64,000 nucleotides of DNA from Mycobacterium sp. E2733 (GCF_001667585.1 NZ_LZJZ01000061.1:62001-126000); one strand, 5' to 3'; counted from the stretch's first letter, positions 18,153 to 27,231 are shown. Notes: generated by a model not told the origin, from the letters alone. Numbers and translations: made by a program.

Positions 18153-18628
18153 AGTTCACCCTGAGCATCCTCGAGAGGCGCAGCGAAGAGTCGGATGCGG
18201 ACCATCGCTGGCCGCAATACATGTTCGGCGGGCGGGTCCGCACGTCGACCCTCGTGTTGATCGTCGCCTTTTTCGTCGTGTGGTGGGTCTACGACACCTA
18301 CCGCCCGGAGCCGACGCCCAAGCCGCCGGCGCAGCAAGTGGTGCCGCCGGGCTTCGTGCCAGACCCCAACTACACCTGGGTGCCGCGCAGCCGCGTGCAG
18401 CAGCCGCCGCCCACCACCACCTCCACGCCGACCCCGACGAGCACGCCGCCGCCGCCCCCACCACCGGTGACGACGACCACGACCACGCCGCCGGTGCAGC
18501 TGCCGCAGCTGCCTTGCCTGCTGCCGCCGCCCTTCTGCCCACCCAGCACGAGCGCCACCACACCGCCACCTCAGCTACCGCAGCCGGGCCCCGGGCCGGC
18601 GCCCAGTTCGCCGGTGCCGGCCAGTTGA
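18149..18628 (+). CDS. proline/threonine-rich membrane-anchored protein
   Basis: TTG at 18149 overlaps the upstream stop (TTGA) and gives 159 residues. A helix at about residues 32-50 ([19 protein letters not shown]) anchors a long extracytoplasmic tail made of Pro, Thr and Gln runs ([20 protein letters not shown] and similar). By position it corresponds to the proline-rich Rv3103c of M. tuberculosis. The low-complexity tail may span part of the cell wall, next to FtsEX; no catalytic motif is visible. Confidence 0.8.
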   Translation: MKFTLSILERRSEESDADHRWPQYMFGGRVRTSTLVLIVAFFVVWWVYDTYRPEPTPKPPAQQVVPPGFVPDPNYTWVPRSRVQQPPPTTTSTPTPTSTPPPPPPPVTTTTTTPPVQLPQLPCLLPPPFCPPSTSATTPPPQLPQPGPGPAPSSPVPAS

Positions 18629-18629
18629 C

Positions 18630-18645
18630 TTCGCTTGCCAGCGAA
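18630..18645. promoter_or_regulatory. inverted repeat upstream of ftsE
   Basis: TTCGCT-TGCC-AGCGAA is a perfect 6-bp stem with a 4-nt loop in the 40-bp gap between the proline-rich gene and ftsE. A TACACT -10-like hexamer follows at 18655-18660. It could be an operator or a weak RNA hairpin; no T-tract follows, so a terminator is unlikely. Confidence 0.35.
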
Positions 18646-18671
18646 ATTCACGGCTACACTGGCGTGCCGTG

Positions 18672-19361
18672 ATGATCACCCTCGACCATGTCAGTAAGAA
18701 GTACAAAGCGTCGGCGCGTCCGGCGCTGGACGACGTCAACGTCAAAATCGACAAGGGTGAGTTCGTCTTCCTGATCGGCCCTTCGGGCTCCGGCAAGTCA
18801 ACGTTCATGCGGCTGCTGCTGGGCGAGGAGAACCCGACCACCGGCGACATCCGGGTGTCGAAGTTCCACGTCAACAAGCTGCGCGGTCGTCACGTGCCGA
18901 AGCTGCGGCAGGTGATCGGAACCGTCTTCCAAGACTTTCGCCTGTTGCAGCAGAAGACCGTGTACGAGAACGTCGCTTTCGCGCTGGAAGTGATCGGCAG
19001 ACGGACCGACGCGATCAATCGGGTGGTACCAGAGGTTCTCGAAACGGTCGGCTTGTCGGGCAAGGCGAATCGACTGCCGCATGAGCTGTCGGGTGGTGAG
19101 CAGCAGCGGGTGGCGATAGCCCGCGCGTTCGTCAACCGGCCCCTGGTGCTGCTGGCCGACGAGCCGACCGGCAATCTCGACCCGGATACCAGTAAGGACA
19201 TCATGGATTTGTTGGAGCGGATCAACCGCACGGGGACGACGGTGCTGATGGCGACCCACGACCACCACATCGTCGACTCGATGCGTCAGCGCGTCGTGGA
19301 GCTGTCTCTGGGGCGCCTGGTCCGCGACGAACAGCGCGGCATCTATGGGATGGACCGCTAA
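18672..19361 (+). CDS. ftsE: cell division ABC ATPase FtsE
   Basis: A 229-residue ATPase starting [20 protein letters not shown]. Walker A is GPSGSGKST, the signature is [19 protein letters not shown], Walker B is [19 protein letters not shown], and the H-loop is [11 protein letters not shown]. It pairs with FtsX to regulate peptidoglycan hydrolase (RipC-type) activity at division. A GTG immediately before the ATG is also in frame. The stop abuts the ftsX start. Confidence 0.96.
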   Translation: MITLDHVSKKYKASARPALDDVNVKIDKGEFVFLIGPSGSGKSTFMRLLLGEENPTTGDIRVSKFHVNKLRGRHVPKLRQVIGTVFQDFRLLQQKTVYENVAFALEVIGRRTDAINRVVPEVLETVGLSGKANRLPHELSGGEQQRVAIARAFVNRPLVLLADEPTGNLDPDTSKDIMDLLERINRTGTTVLMATHDHHIVDSMRQRVVELSLGRLVRDEQRGIYGMDR

Positions 19362-20255
19362 GTGCGCTTTGGCTTCCTGTTCAACGAGGTCCTGACCGGG
19401 CTGCGTCGCAACGTCACGATGACGGCCGCGATGATTCTCACGACGGCCATTTCCATCGGCCTTTTCGGCGGCGGTTTGCTGGTGGTCCGGTTGGCCGACA
19501 ACTCGCGGGAGATCTATCTCGATCGGGTCGAGACACAGGTGTTCCTCACCGACGACATCTCCGCCAACGACGCGACGTGCGCGTCCGGCCCGTGTAAAGC
19601 GCTGCGGGACAAGATCGATGCTCGACAAGACGTCAAATCGGTGCGCTTCGTCAACCGGCCGGACGCCTACAACGACGCGATCAAGAAATTCCCGGAGTTC
19701 AAAGACGTGGCGGGCAAGGAGTCGTTTCCCGCGTCGTTCATCGTCAAGCTGAACAACCCCGAACAACACGCGGAGTTCGACGCCGCTATGCAGGGCCAGC
19801 CCGGGGTGCGCAGCATCCTCAACGAAAAGGATTTGATCGACCGGCTATTCGCCGTTCTGGACGGTTTGCGGAACGCCGCGTTTGCCGTCGCCCTGGTGCA
19901 GGCCATCGGGGCCATCTTGCTGATTGCCAACATGGTCCAAGTCGCGGCGTACACGCGACGCACCGAAATCGGGATCATGCGGCTGGTCGGCGCCAGCCGC
20001 TGGTATACCCAGCTGCCGTTCTTGGTGGAGGCGATGCTGGCCGCGGCGATCGGTGTGGCCATCGCGGTCGTCGGCTTGATCTTGGTGCGGGCGTGGTTCC
20101 TGGACAACGCGCTAAGCCAGTTCTACCAAGCCCATTTGATCGCGAAGGTCGACTATGCCGACATCCTCTACATCTCGCCGTGGTTGTTCCTGCTCGGCGT
20201 GTCTATGGCCGGCCTGACCGCCTACGCGACGCTGCGCCTCTACATCCGGCGGTAG
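19362..20255 (+). CDS. ftsX: cell division membrane protein FtsX
   Basis: GTG directly after the ftsE stop gives 297 residues, the mycobacterial length. One N-terminal helix ([20 protein letters not shown]) is followed by an extracellular domain with a Cys pair (CASGPC) and the [20 protein letters not shown] region. Three C-terminal helices follow ([56 protein letters not shown]) with [20 protein letters not shown] between them. The extracellular domain couples FtsE ATP hydrolysis to wall hydrolases. Confidence 0.96.
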   Translation: MRFGFLFNEVLTGLRRNVTMTAAMILTTAISIGLFGGGLLVVRLADNSREIYLDRVETQVFLTDDISANDATCASGPCKALRDKIDARQDVKSVRFVNRPDAYNDAIKKFPEFKDVAGKESFPASFIVKLNNPEQHAEFDAAMQGQPGVRSILNEKDLIDRLFAVLDGLRNAAFAVALVQAIGAILLIANMVQVAAYTRRTEIGIMRLVGASRWYTQLPFLVEAMLAAAIGVAIAVVGLILVRAWFLDNALSQFYQAHLIAKVDYADILYISPWLFLLGVSMAGLTAYATLRLYIRR

Positions 20256-20257
20256 CT

Positions 20258-20767
20258 GTGGCCAGGGATCCCGGCCGGGCCAAGGCGGCGGGCGGCAAGC
20301 GCGGCAGCAAACAGATCATCGCTACCAATCGCAAAGCGCGGCATAACTATTCGATCCTCGAGGAGTTCGAGGCCGGAGTGTCTTTGCAGGGCACGGAGGT
20401 GAAAAGCCTGCGCGAGGGCCATGCTTCGCTGGCCGACGCGTTCGCAACGGTCGACGACGGCGAAGTGTGGTTGCGCAACTTGTACATTCCGGAATATCAG
20501 CACGGTAGCTGGACCAACCATGAGCCCCGTCGCAATCGAAAGTTGTTGTTACATAGGGCACAAATTGACCGCCTGGTCGGCAAGATTCGAGATGGTAACC
20601 TCGCCCTCGTGCCGATGTCTTTGTATTTCTCCGAAGGAAAGGTCAAGGTCGAGCTCGCGTTGGCGCGCGGCAAGCGAGCGCACGACAAACGCCAGGACAT
20701 GGCCCGCCGCGACGCCCAGCGCGAAGTGGTCCGTGAATTGGGTCGCCGAGCCAAGGGCATGAACTGA
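20258..20767 (+). CDS. smpB: SsrA-binding protein SmpB
   Basis: GTG 2 bp after the ftsX stop gives 169 residues with a basic N-terminus. Family marks are ATNRKARHNYSILEEFEAGV, QGTEVKSLREGHASLADAFA, EPRRNRKLLLHRAQIDRLVG and the basic C-terminal helix ALARGKRAHDKRQDMARRDA. It binds tmRNA and delivers it to stalled ribosomes; its RNA partner ssrA is encoded at 22606-22970, two genes downstream. Confidence 0.96.
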   Translation: MARDPGRAKAAGGKRGSKQIIATNRKARHNYSILEEFEAGVSLQGTEVKSLREGHASLADAFATVDDGEVWLRNLYIPEYQHGSWTNHEPRRNRKLLLHRAQIDRLVGKIRDGNLALVPMSLYFSEGKVKVELALARGKRAHDKRQDMARRDAQREVVRELGRRAKGMN

Positions 20768-20820
20768 TCGGGGCCGCTTACGCCCAGCTGTCGGCCGTTA
20801 CGTACGGCGTCAGCGACTTC

Positions 20821-21609
20821 GTGGGCGGTGTAGCCGCTCGACGGGTAGCCGCGCTGCGCGTGATGCTGGTGGTCTACCCGATCGAGACGTTCTTGCTGGG
20901 CGCCTTGGCGCTGGCCACCGGCGGGCCGATTTCGGGCGGCGCCGTCTTCTGGGGCTGCCTCTACGGCGTCGGAATGGCGGTCGGCATGTGGGCGTTCTTC
21001 GCCGCGCTGGGCGCCGGCCCGATCTCCGTGGTGTCGCCGTTGGCGGCAGTCCTCAACGCCGCCGTGCCGGTGGCGGTCGGTGTTGCGCTGGGGGAGCGGC
21101 CGGGCCCGGGGGCTTCGGTGGGCGTCGTGCTGGCTCTCATCGCGGTGATGCTGGTGAGCCGGGAGGCCACCGCCCAAGGTGTGACGCCGTATCGGTTCAC
21201 CCCCAAGGTGGCGTGGCTCACGCTGTTGGCCGGATCGGCCATGGGGCTGAACCTGGTCTTCCTGCACCAGGCGCCGCACGCCTGCAAACTGTGGCCGTTG
21301 GTGTTCGCCCGGCTCTCGGCCACCGTGGTGATCTTCGTGATGGCCGCGGCCAGCAAGAACCTGCGGGCGCCGCGCGGGAAGCCGCTGAAGTTGGCCTGGG
21401 CGGTGGCGCTGCTGGACATCTGCGCCAACGTGACCATGCTGTTGGCGTTGCACACCTGGTTGCTGTCGCTGGCCAGCATCATGATCTCGCTCTATCCCGC
21501 CGCCACGGTCGTGCTGGCGATGGTCGTGCTGCGCGAGCGGCTGACCCGCTGGCAGGGGTTCGGCATGGTGATGGCCATGGGGTCCGTGGCCATGATCGCC
21601 GCCAGTTGA
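20821..21609 (+). CDS. EamA/DMT-superfamily transporter
   Basis: From GTG 20821 there are 262 residues making about nine or ten helices in two EamA-like halves (for example VMLVVYPIETFLLGALALAT and ASIMISLYPAATVVLAMVVL followed by RERLTRWQGFGMVMAMGSVA). The in-frame sequence just upstream, LIGAAYAQLSAVTYGVSDF, looks like a missing first helix. The true start may therefore be CTG at 20764, which overlaps the smpB stop as CTGA. It probably exports a small metabolite or drug; the substrate is unknown. Confidence 0.8.
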   Translation: MGGVAARRVAALRVMLVVYPIETFLLGALALATGGPISGGAVFWGCLYGVGMAVGMWAFFAALGAGPISVVSPLAAVLNAAVPVAVGVALGERPGPGASVGVVLALIAVMLVSREATAQGVTPYRFTPKVAWLTLLAGSAMGLNLVFLHQAPHACKLWPLVFARLSATVVIFVMAAASKNLRAPRGKPLKLAWAVALLDICANVTMLLALHTWLLSLASIMISLYPAATVVLAMVVLRERLTRWQGFGMVMAMGSVAMIAAS

Positions 21610-21655
21610 CGGCCGCGCCTGTCGATTGGGTAACTCATCGGCCTACTATCCGAGC

Positions 21656-22501
21656 ATGGCCGATCGCCCTGTCACCAAGCTTGACAAGTCCGAGGTGCTC
21701 GCTGGTTTGTTCGCGGTGTGGGACGACATCACCGCATTGCTGGACCGGTTGCCGGAACCGGAATGGCAGGCGGCCAGCCCGCTGCCCGGCTGGGATGTCA
21801 AGGCGCTGGTGGCGCACATGATCGGCACCGAATCGTTCCTCGCCGGCGTCCCCGCGCCCCAGCCCGATATTGACGTCTCGGCGCTCGAGCACGTCCGCAA
21901 CGACATCGGCGTGATGAACGAGTGCTGGGTGCGCCACCTCAGCGCGGAATCCGGTGCCGATGTGCTCAAACGGTTCAAGGACATCACGGACGACCGGCGC
22001 AAAGCGCTGACGGACATGTCCGCCGAGGAGTGGGACGCCGTGACGCTGACGCCGGTTGGGCCGGAGAGCTATGGGCGGTTCATGCGGGTCCGGGTGTTCG
22101 ACTGCTGGATGCATGAGCAGGACATTCGCGAGGCGCTGCGGCGGCCACCGTCCGACGACCAGCTTGTCGGGGCCGCGTCGGAACTCTCCCTCGACGAGAT
22201 CGCCGGCACGATGGGCTACGTGGTGGGCAAGCGGGCCAAAGCACCAGAGGGTTCGCGGGTCTTGTTCGAGCTGACCGGCCCGCTTTCCCGCACCATCCGC
22301 GTCAGCGTCGACGGCCGGGCCCAGCTTGTCGACGACTTCGGCGGCCAGGAGCCGACGGTGACGATCCGGCTGGACGGGCTGCAGTTCACCCGGCTCGCCG
22401 GCGGGCGGCCGATGTGCGACGGGCGGTCGCACGACATCGACCTCGGCGGCGACAAGGACGTGGCGGTCCATGTCGTCGAGCGGCTGAACTTCGTGATCTG
22501 A
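21656..22501 (+). CDS. maleylpyruvate isomerase family mycothiol-dependent enzyme (DinB-like)
   Basis: A 281-residue protein starting MADRPVTKLDKSEVLAGLFA. The helical-bundle domain has LPGWDVKALVAHMIGTESFL with the first metal His, and RVRVFDCWMHEQDIREALRR with the later His and Asp. This is the mycothiol-binding MDMPI_N arrangement, followed by a C-terminal domain with RISVDGRAQLVDDFGG-like features (seen as RVSVDGRAQLVDDFGG). Members use mycothiol as cofactor or bind metal; the reaction here is unknown. It lies just upstream of ssrA. Confidence 0.78.
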   Translation: MADRPVTKLDKSEVLAGLFAVWDDITALLDRLPEPEWQAASPLPGWDVKALVAHMIGTESFLAGVPAPQPDIDVSALEHVRNDIGVMNECWVRHLSAESGADVLKRFKDITDDRRKALTDMSAEEWDAVTLTPVGPESYGRFMRVRVFDCWMHEQDIREALRRPPSDDQLVGAASELSLDEIAGTMGYVVGKRAKAPEGSRVLFELTGPLSRTIRVSVDGRAQLVDDFGGQEPTVTIRLDGLQFTRLAGGRPMCDGRSHDIDLGGDKDVAVHVVERLNFVI

Positions 22502-22605
22502 TCGCAGCGCCGACCGGAACATAACTTCGTTGCCGCGCGTTGATAGCGGCGTACCATTGATTGTCCTGCCGAAAATCGGCGGGGATGCTCGAAGAAAATA
22601 GACAA

Positions 22606-22970
22606 GGGGCTGAACGGTTTCGACTTCGCGCATCGAATCAAGGGAAGCGTGCCGGTGCAGGCAAGAGACCACCGTAAGCGTCGTTGCAACCATATAAGCG
22701 CCGATTCACATCAGCGCGACTACGCTCTCGCTGCCTAAGCGACAGCTAGTCCGTCAGACCGGGAAAGCCCTCGACCCGGAGCCTGGCGTCAGCTAGAGGG
22801 ATCCACCGATGAGTTCGGTCGCGGGACTCATCGGGACACCAACAGCGACTGGGATCGTCATCCTGGCTGGTTCGCGTGACCGGGAGATCCGAGTAGAGGC
22901 ATAGCGAACTGCGCACGGAGAAGTCTTGAGGGAATGCCGTAGGACCCGGGTTCGATTCCCGGCAGCTCCA
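22606..22970 (+). ncRNA. ssrA: transfer-messenger RNA (tmRNA)
   Basis: The 5' end GGGGCTGAACGGTTTCGAC pairs with CAGCTCC at the 3' end to form the tRNA-like acceptor stem, and GGTTCGATTCCC forms the T arm. The tag frame at 22700-22738 reads GCC GAT TCA CAT CAG CGC GAC TAC GCT CTC GCT GCC TAA, giving ADSHQRDYALAA, the mycobacterial tag. The CCA end is not encoded (the sequence continues CTG). The 365-nt length is usual. It acts with SmpB (20258-20767) in ribosome rescue. Confidence 0.96.
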
Positions 22971-22972
22971 CT

Positions 22973-23017
22973 GAGAAATGACTGGTCAGGGCCACAAACC
23001 CTGGCCATTTCTCTTTT
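22973..23017 (+). terminator. Rho-independent terminator of ssrA
   Basis: GAGAAATG and GGTCAGGG pair with CCCTGGCC and CATTTCTC around a CACAAA loop and are followed by TTTT. The long stem, close to the tmRNA 3' end, makes this a strong intrinsic terminator, uncommon in mycobacteria. Confidence 0.85.
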
Positions 23018-23065
23018 GCCGTCAACTCATCAAGATTGTTGGTCAAGCCAACCGATAAAGCGCCG

Positions 23066-23965
23066 TCAGGACTGACGCGCCACGATCACCGGGATCTTGG
23101 CCCTGTTGACCACAGCCGCTGCGACAGAGCCCAACAACATGCCAGCGAACCCGCCGCGACCGTGGCTGCCGACCACAATCAGTTGCGCCCATTCGGACGC
23201 CTCGATCAACGGACTAGCGGGGTCACCAATTTCAATTCTGCGACGGATCCCCACCTCGGGATAACGTTCCTGCCAACCCGCTAGCCGTTCAGCAAGCGTC
23301 TCCTCCTGTTCGGATAGCTCAGCCTCCAAATTGAAGTTGGGGAACATTTCTTTGAAGTCGGAAACCCGCAGATCAGTCCAGGCGTGCAGGGCGATTAGGC
23401 GGACACCTCGTCGTGACGCTTCGTCGAACGCAATCGCAGTCGCTGCTTCCGATGCCGGCGAGCCGTCGATGCCCACCAGGACCGGCGCCCGTGTGACATC
23501 ACCAACCATCGGTTCGTCGTCGTGGATCACGGCGACTGGGCAATGCGCGTGGTAGACCAATCCCGAACTCACCGAGCCGAGGAAGTTGCGGACCACCGTG
23601 CCGCCATACCCCCGGTAGCCCACCACGACCATCTCCACCTCTTTGGAAAGGCCGACGAGCGTCCGGACGGCGTTCGAATGAAACACCTTGCCATCGATTT
23701 GCACCGGGCCATGCTCGCCGGTGGCCTCTTCGGCGATTTTGATCGCGGAGTTGATGAATTCGTGTGCGCGCTGTTCGGACCGTCGCCTGAAGCCGGTCAG
23801 CGCGGGGACCCGGGACCACCCCGGTACGGGCGTATCGACGACATGAACCAGAGTCAGCGGCGCAATCCGCAGCGCGGCTCGATGGGCCGCCCATCGGACG
23901 GCAGCCTGTCCCGCTGTCGAGCCATCAACGCCTACCACGATCCCGCGACGCGGTGGTCGCAACAT
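23066..23965 (-). CDS. universal stress protein, two complete Usp domains
   Basis: A 299-residue protein starting MLRPPRRGIVVGVDGSTAGQ. Both domains keep the nucleotide loop: GYRGYGGTVVRNFLGSVSSG in the first and GSHGRGGFAGMLLGSVAAAV in the second, each followed by a PVAVI / PVIVA strand. This is the Rv2005c/TB31.7 layout, so ATP binding is likely. It is convergent with ssrA. Its upstream region was checked for a DosR box and only a weak match was seen. Confidence 0.9.
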   Translation of the reverse strand: MLRPPRRGIVVGVDGSTAGQAAVRWAAHRAALRIAPLTLVHVVDTPVPGWSRVPALTGFRRRSEQRAHEFINSAIKIAEEATGEHGPVQIDGKVFHSNAVRTLVGLSKEVEMVVVGYRGYGGTVVRNFLGSVSSGLVYHAHCPVAVIHDDEPMVGDVTRAPVLVGIDGSPASEAATAIAFDEASRRGVRLIALHAWTDLRVSDFKEMFPNFNLEAELSEQEETLAERLAGWQERYPEVGIRRRIEIGDPASPLIEASEWAQLIVVGSHGRGGFAGMLLGSVAAAVVNRAKIPVIVARQS

Positions 23966-24351
23966 TTCAGCTCGCTTCTGATCGGCTATCTACCACCGGC
24001 AGGATCACTCAGGGCGCCCCTCATTGTCAGGGTCAAACAGATGCAAGCCGAAGGACCAAGGGCACCGATTGAAGCGCTTAACACCCTCTGGCCGACCGAT
24101 GGACAGCGACGACCGTGACCTGCGACCACGCCGCCGGGGGGTCTTTATCTACGCGACTTGGTGATGGGCGTTCGTCTCGGCACACCCGCGCCCGGCGACT
24201 CACTCACCCCATTGACCAGTCTTGACGCCGTCAAGACTCGAAAACGAACGGCAGGTAACGAGCAGGACTGAAGGGACCGAAATGGACCGAATCGAGAGTT
24301 CACGCGCCAAAGGACTGGTAGAGCGTCGTTTGTCGTAACCCATGTCCCCCG
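23966..24351. other. gene-poor stretch
   Basis: No coding frame here has family features or codon bias like its neighbours. The only structure noticed is the direct repeat GGACCGAA-AT-GGACCGAA near 24275-24292. Together with the fragment at 24352-24474 it forms a 543-bp gap between the stress protein and the alcohol dehydrogenase, and is probably a scar of gene loss. Confidence 0.5.
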
Positions 24352-24474
24352 GATCCTTCAAAGTGTCCCTGGTTGAAGTTCACCGCCTCGCACATGTGGA
24401 GGTGGTCGGTTTTGGCAACGATGCGGGGTCTGGCCAGAACGAGCAGATGTGCTGCATAGCCGGGGTGGTTTCCG
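24352..24474 (-). pseudogene. decayed fragment of a DapB-like / DAP-dehydrogenase-like paralog
   Basis: The complement reads GNHPGYAAHLLVLARPRIVA followed by KTDHLHMCEAVNFNQGHFEG. This aligns with GIHPGYAADLLVLTLARIVG plus RTDHIHIYEAVNFNKDTLKY of the intact gene at 27272-28375, and the DNA is clearly alike over about 120 bp. Nothing recognisable of the family lies on either side: no Rossmann motif and no C-terminal region. It is therefore a remnant of a seventh copy of the family that appears six times between 27272 and 38763. Confidence 0.8.
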
Positions 24475-24508
24475 GCCCGCGAAATTTCGGATGGGCCAGG
24501 TGACTACG

Positions 24509-25669
24509 TCAGAAGGTGATGATGCCGCGGATATTCCGTCCGGCGCGAAGGTCTTTCATCGCTTCATTGATGTCATCGAGCTTGTACCTCTGCGTGATCA
24601 GCTCGTCGAGTTTGATCAGGCCCGCCTCGTACATCGACAGCAGCTTGGGCATGGCCTCACGCGGGTTCATCTCGCCGTAGAGCACGCCTTTGACTGTCTT
24701 ACACGAGCTGACCATGTCACCGAGGCTTAGCGGCACCATCATGTCACTCACTTTTGCCATGCCCGTCAGCACGCAGGTTCCGCCCTTGCGCAACAGCATC
24801 ATTGCTAACAACACCAGATCAACGGGGACGACACCCGGGGTCAGGACCACCCGGTCCGCCATTACTCCCCAGGTGATCTCTTTGACCAATTCGATCGCGG
24901 CCGTGGTATCGACGGCGGTATGCGTGGCACCAAACGACGGCGCGACCTCGCGCTTGAACTCATTTGGGTCGACCGCGACAATATGTTGTGCTCCAGCAAC
25001 CTTGGCGCCTTGAACGGCGTTCATGCCGATTCCGCCGACACCGATCACCACGACGGTGTCACCCAACTCGGTGCCCGCCGCGACCGAGCCGGAGCCGAAG
25101 CCGGTTGTGACCCCGCAGGAGACCAATGACGCTGCATCCAGTGGGATCCACTCGTGGATCTTGACCAACGACCGTTCCGACGCGACGACGTATTCCGAGA
25201 AGGTGCCGACCTGCATCATGGCCATCAGGTCCTCGTCGCCCAAGTGACGACGTCGCGTTGCGTCGGTCGTCATGGCCTTGCTGTAGATGTCGGCGCCGAC
25301 ATCGCAGAGGTAGGTACGACCGGTGACACACCAGCGGCAGTTTCCACAAGCGGGCAGGAACGAAATCGCCACGTGGTCACCGGGTTTGAGTGTCTTGACT
25401 TCTGCACCGACCGATTCCACAACACCGGAACCCTCGTGTCCGCCGAGCATCGGAAACCACTCGGGCACCGGGAGCCCAGACGCCCGCATCAACTCCTCCA
25501 TTTCCTTACTAGGCACGCTGTCGCCGGTGTAGAAGTGCTCGTCGGAGTGACAGATGCCGGCGTACGCCATCTTGACCAGGACCTCGCCGGCATGCGGCGG
25601 ATCGAGTTCGACCTCGGTGACTTCCCAGTCCACACCTATACCGCGCAACACGGCCGCTTTTGATTTCAT
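24509..25669 (-). CDS. zinc-dependent nicotinoprotein-type (NDMA-dependent) alcohol dehydrogenase
   Basis: A 386-residue MDR enzyme starting MKSKAAVLRGIGVDWEVTEV. Catalytic zinc ligands are in ICHSDEH and GGHEGSG; the structural zinc loop is CGNCRWCVTGRTYLC. The Rossmann motif is VVVIGVGGIGMNAVQGAKVA. The long insert with SKEMEELMRASGLPVPEWFP before GHEG resembles the NDMA-dependent class, which keeps its NAD bound and hands electrons to an external acceptor (mycofactocin is the known partner in mycobacteria). It is downstream of an SDR (22-bp gap) in the operon led by the DapB-like gene at 28375, and is suited to oxidise a P450-made alcohol. Confidence 0.85.
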   Translation of the reverse strand: MKSKAAVLRGIGVDWEVTEVELDPPHAGEVLVKMAYAGICHSDEHFYTGDSVPSKEMEELMRASGLPVPEWFPMLGGHEGSGVVESVGAEVKTLKPGDHVAISFLPACGNCRWCVTGRTYLCDVGADIYSKAMTTDATRRRHLGDEDLMAMMQVGTFSEYVVASERSLVKIHEWIPLDAASLVSCGVTTGFGSGSVAAGTELGDTVVVIGVGGIGMNAVQGAKVAGAQHIVAVDPNEFKREVAPSFGATHTAVDTTAAIELVKEITWGVMADRVVLTPGVVPVDLVLLAMMLLRKGGTCVLTGMAKVSDMMVPLSLGDMVSSCKTVKGVLYGEMNPREAMPKLLSMYEAGLIKLDELITQRYKLDDINEAMKDLRAGRNIRGIITF

Positions 25670-25691
25670 TGCGGTTTCCTTCAGACGTACT

Positions 25692-26480
25692 TCACCATTG
25701 TCGGAGTTCGGCCACGGCGCCGGATGGCCGAGGCGCCAAGGTTAGATAGGGGATGAAACTGCTGTTACCGCAACGGAGTACGGAATGGACGACGTCGACA
25801 AGGTGTTCGGCCTCGACAAGGCCGCCCTGCATGTAGCCGTGATCCATCCAGTAGTGGATGGCAGCCTCCAGCGCCTGGGGGTCCCAGGCCTTGTTGAACT
25901 CGGTCTGAGAGTCGCCCTCACCGCCGAAGCAGTCTCCGACCGCAAGTCGGGTGAAGCCGATATTCGGATGTTCGATGCGCCACGCCTCGACGAGCTTGTC
26001 AAGGGCGGCCTTGGATACCGCATACGCGCCAAGCAGCGGCCACGGCGCGGAATAGGAGGCGCTCAAGGACGATAGGTACACCGCGGATCCGGCCGAGGCG
26101 GCCAGGTGCGGTGCCGCGGCAGCGGTGACGAGCGACGCGCCGGTCACGTTGGTAGCGAACAGCTTCCCCCACTGCTCGGCGCTGACATCGGTAAGCGGTG
26201 CGAGCACGCCGACGCCTGTGGTGTACACGAGCGCGTCCAGGCCGCCGAAAGTATCGACGACTTCGGCGATCGCCTGCCCGCACGCCGCACCATCGGTGAC
26301 ATCGCAGGCGACCGCGACCGCGCCGTGGCCCGCCTCTTTGGCCGCGTTCTCCAGGCGGTCACGACGCCGGGCGAGGAATGCGACCTGGGTGCCCCTGTCG
26401 GCCAGGCCCATACCGATGCACCGGCCCAGGCCCGCAGATGCTCCGACCACGGCAACTCGCAGCGGTGGTGTCTCAGGCAT
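25692..26480 (-). CDS. short-chain dehydrogenase/reductase
   Basis: A 262-residue SDR starting MPETPPLRVAVVGASAGLGR, with the GASAGLG cofactor loop, an acidic CDVTDG after strand 4, SSLSAS and YAVSK (Tyr-x3-Lys). The usual NNAG is changed to TTGVG. Arg after strand 2 (ARRRDRL) suggests NADP. An AGGAGA ribosome site sits before the ATG. It lies between the TetR gene and the alcohol dehydrogenase on the same strand. The C-terminal part, with IHYWMDHGYMQGGLVEAEHL, is unusual for classical SDRs. Confidence 0.82.
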   Translation of the reverse strand: MPETPPLRVAVVGASAGLGRCIGMGLADRGTQVAFLARRRDRLENAAKEAGHGAVAVACDVTDGAACGQAIAEVVDTFGGLDALVYTTGVGVLAPLTDVSAEQWGKLFATNVTGASLVTAAAAPHLAASAGSAVYLSSLSASYSAPWPLLGAYAVSKAALDKLVEAWRIEHPNIGFTRLAVGDCFGGEGDSQTEFNKAWDPQALEAAIHYWMDHGYMQGGLVEAEHLVDVVHSVLRCGNSSFIPYLTLAPRPSGAVAELRQW

Positions 26481-26598
26481 CGGCTCTCCTAGAAGAAGTC
26501 GAGAGGAACATTATCAGTTCGGTAGAGGCATCATATTCAACTATCGAAAACAATCATTTCCGCAGGAGCCGCAAGTGTTCCGCCTTTCGGGCAGAAGA

Positions 26599-27231
26599 CT
26601 ATCGTCGCAGGACTTTTCGAGGCTCTAGGGCGAAGCTCAGCAGGAGCCGGTCGAGAACCTTGGCCGCCCTGGCCCGCGCCTTGGCCGGGCGGTCTGCGTG
26701 CGCTACGAGGAGGGCTGCCTCCTCGACTGCCGCTACGAGTAGATGGGTCAGCTCGCCGACCGGGTGGTCGTCGATAATGCCCTCCGCGATCGCTTCGTCC
26801 ACCATCTCGTTGATCAGGGCAATGCTGTTGCTCTCCTGGATGGACCGCAGCGTCCGCCAACCCAGCACCACCGGCCCGTCGATGAGCATGACGCGCTGCA
26901 CTTCGGGTTCGAGAGCAGACTCGAGGAATCCGCGCATCCCGACGGACAACTTTTCCCATGCATCCGCGCCCGGCGGGGGTGAGGCCAGCGAGCGTAGCGT
27001 CAGGTCGCGTTCGACTTCTTCGAAGACCGCGCGAAAGAGTTCGGCCTTGTCCTTGAAGTGGTGGTAAAAAGCACCCCGAGTGCCTACACCGGACCTCGTC
27101 ACCAGGTCCGAAATGCTGGTCTCGAAATATCCTTTCTCGACAAACAGCGCGCGACCGGCGTCGACTAAATCGCGCCGAGTCCGATCCCCCCTCGCCCGGC
27201 GCTCGACGTCGGTGCCACCACGCTTGGCCAT
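26599..27231 (-). CDS. TetR-family transcriptional regulator (regulator A)
   Basis: A 210-residue protein. The N-terminal helix-turn-helix is seen in AGRALFVEKGYFETSISDLV, TRSGVGTRGAFYHHFKDKAE and LFRAVFEEV, the typical TetR recognition-helix region ending YHHFKDK. The C-terminal ligand domain has MLIDGPVVLGWRTLRSIQES. A 19-bp inverted repeat lies 15 bp upstream of the start, and two further copies sit in divergent promoters at 28450 and 30736. It is therefore probably autoregulated and controls the adjacent DapB-like, P450 and binding-protein genes. Its ligand is unknown. Confidence 0.87.
   Translation of the reverse strand: MAKRGGTDVERRARGDRTRRDLVDAGRALFVEKGYFETSISDLVTRSGVGTRGAFYHHFKDKAELFRAVFEEVERDLTLRSLASPPPGADAWEKLSVGMRGFLESALEPEVQRVMLIDGPVVLGWRTLRSIQESNSIALINEMVDEAIAEGIIDDHPVGELTHLLVAAVEEAALLVAHADRPAKARARAAKVLDRLLLSFALEPRKVLRR

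Noticed and set aside
18400-18600. Tandem DNA repeats or a PE/PPE-type gene
   Set aside because: The CCG/ACC-rich run is simply codons for the Pro/Thr tail of the membrane-anchored protein; no PE or PPE N-terminal motif is present.
24040-24065. DosR box upstream of the second universal stress protein
   Set aside because: AAGGACCAAGGGCACC matches only about 11 of 20 consensus positions, much weaker than the site at 13618-13637.
24275-24292. CRISPR-like or operator repeat GGACCGAA-AT-GGACCGAA
   Set aside because: Only two 8-bp direct copies, with no further units or adjacent gene start to give it a clear role.
22606-24508. Integration of a mobile island at the tmRNA 3' end
   Set aside because: The accessory-looking region begins soon after ssrA, a common attachment site, but I saw no integrase gene, no repeat of the ssrA 3' end elsewhere in the window and no obvious composition shift.
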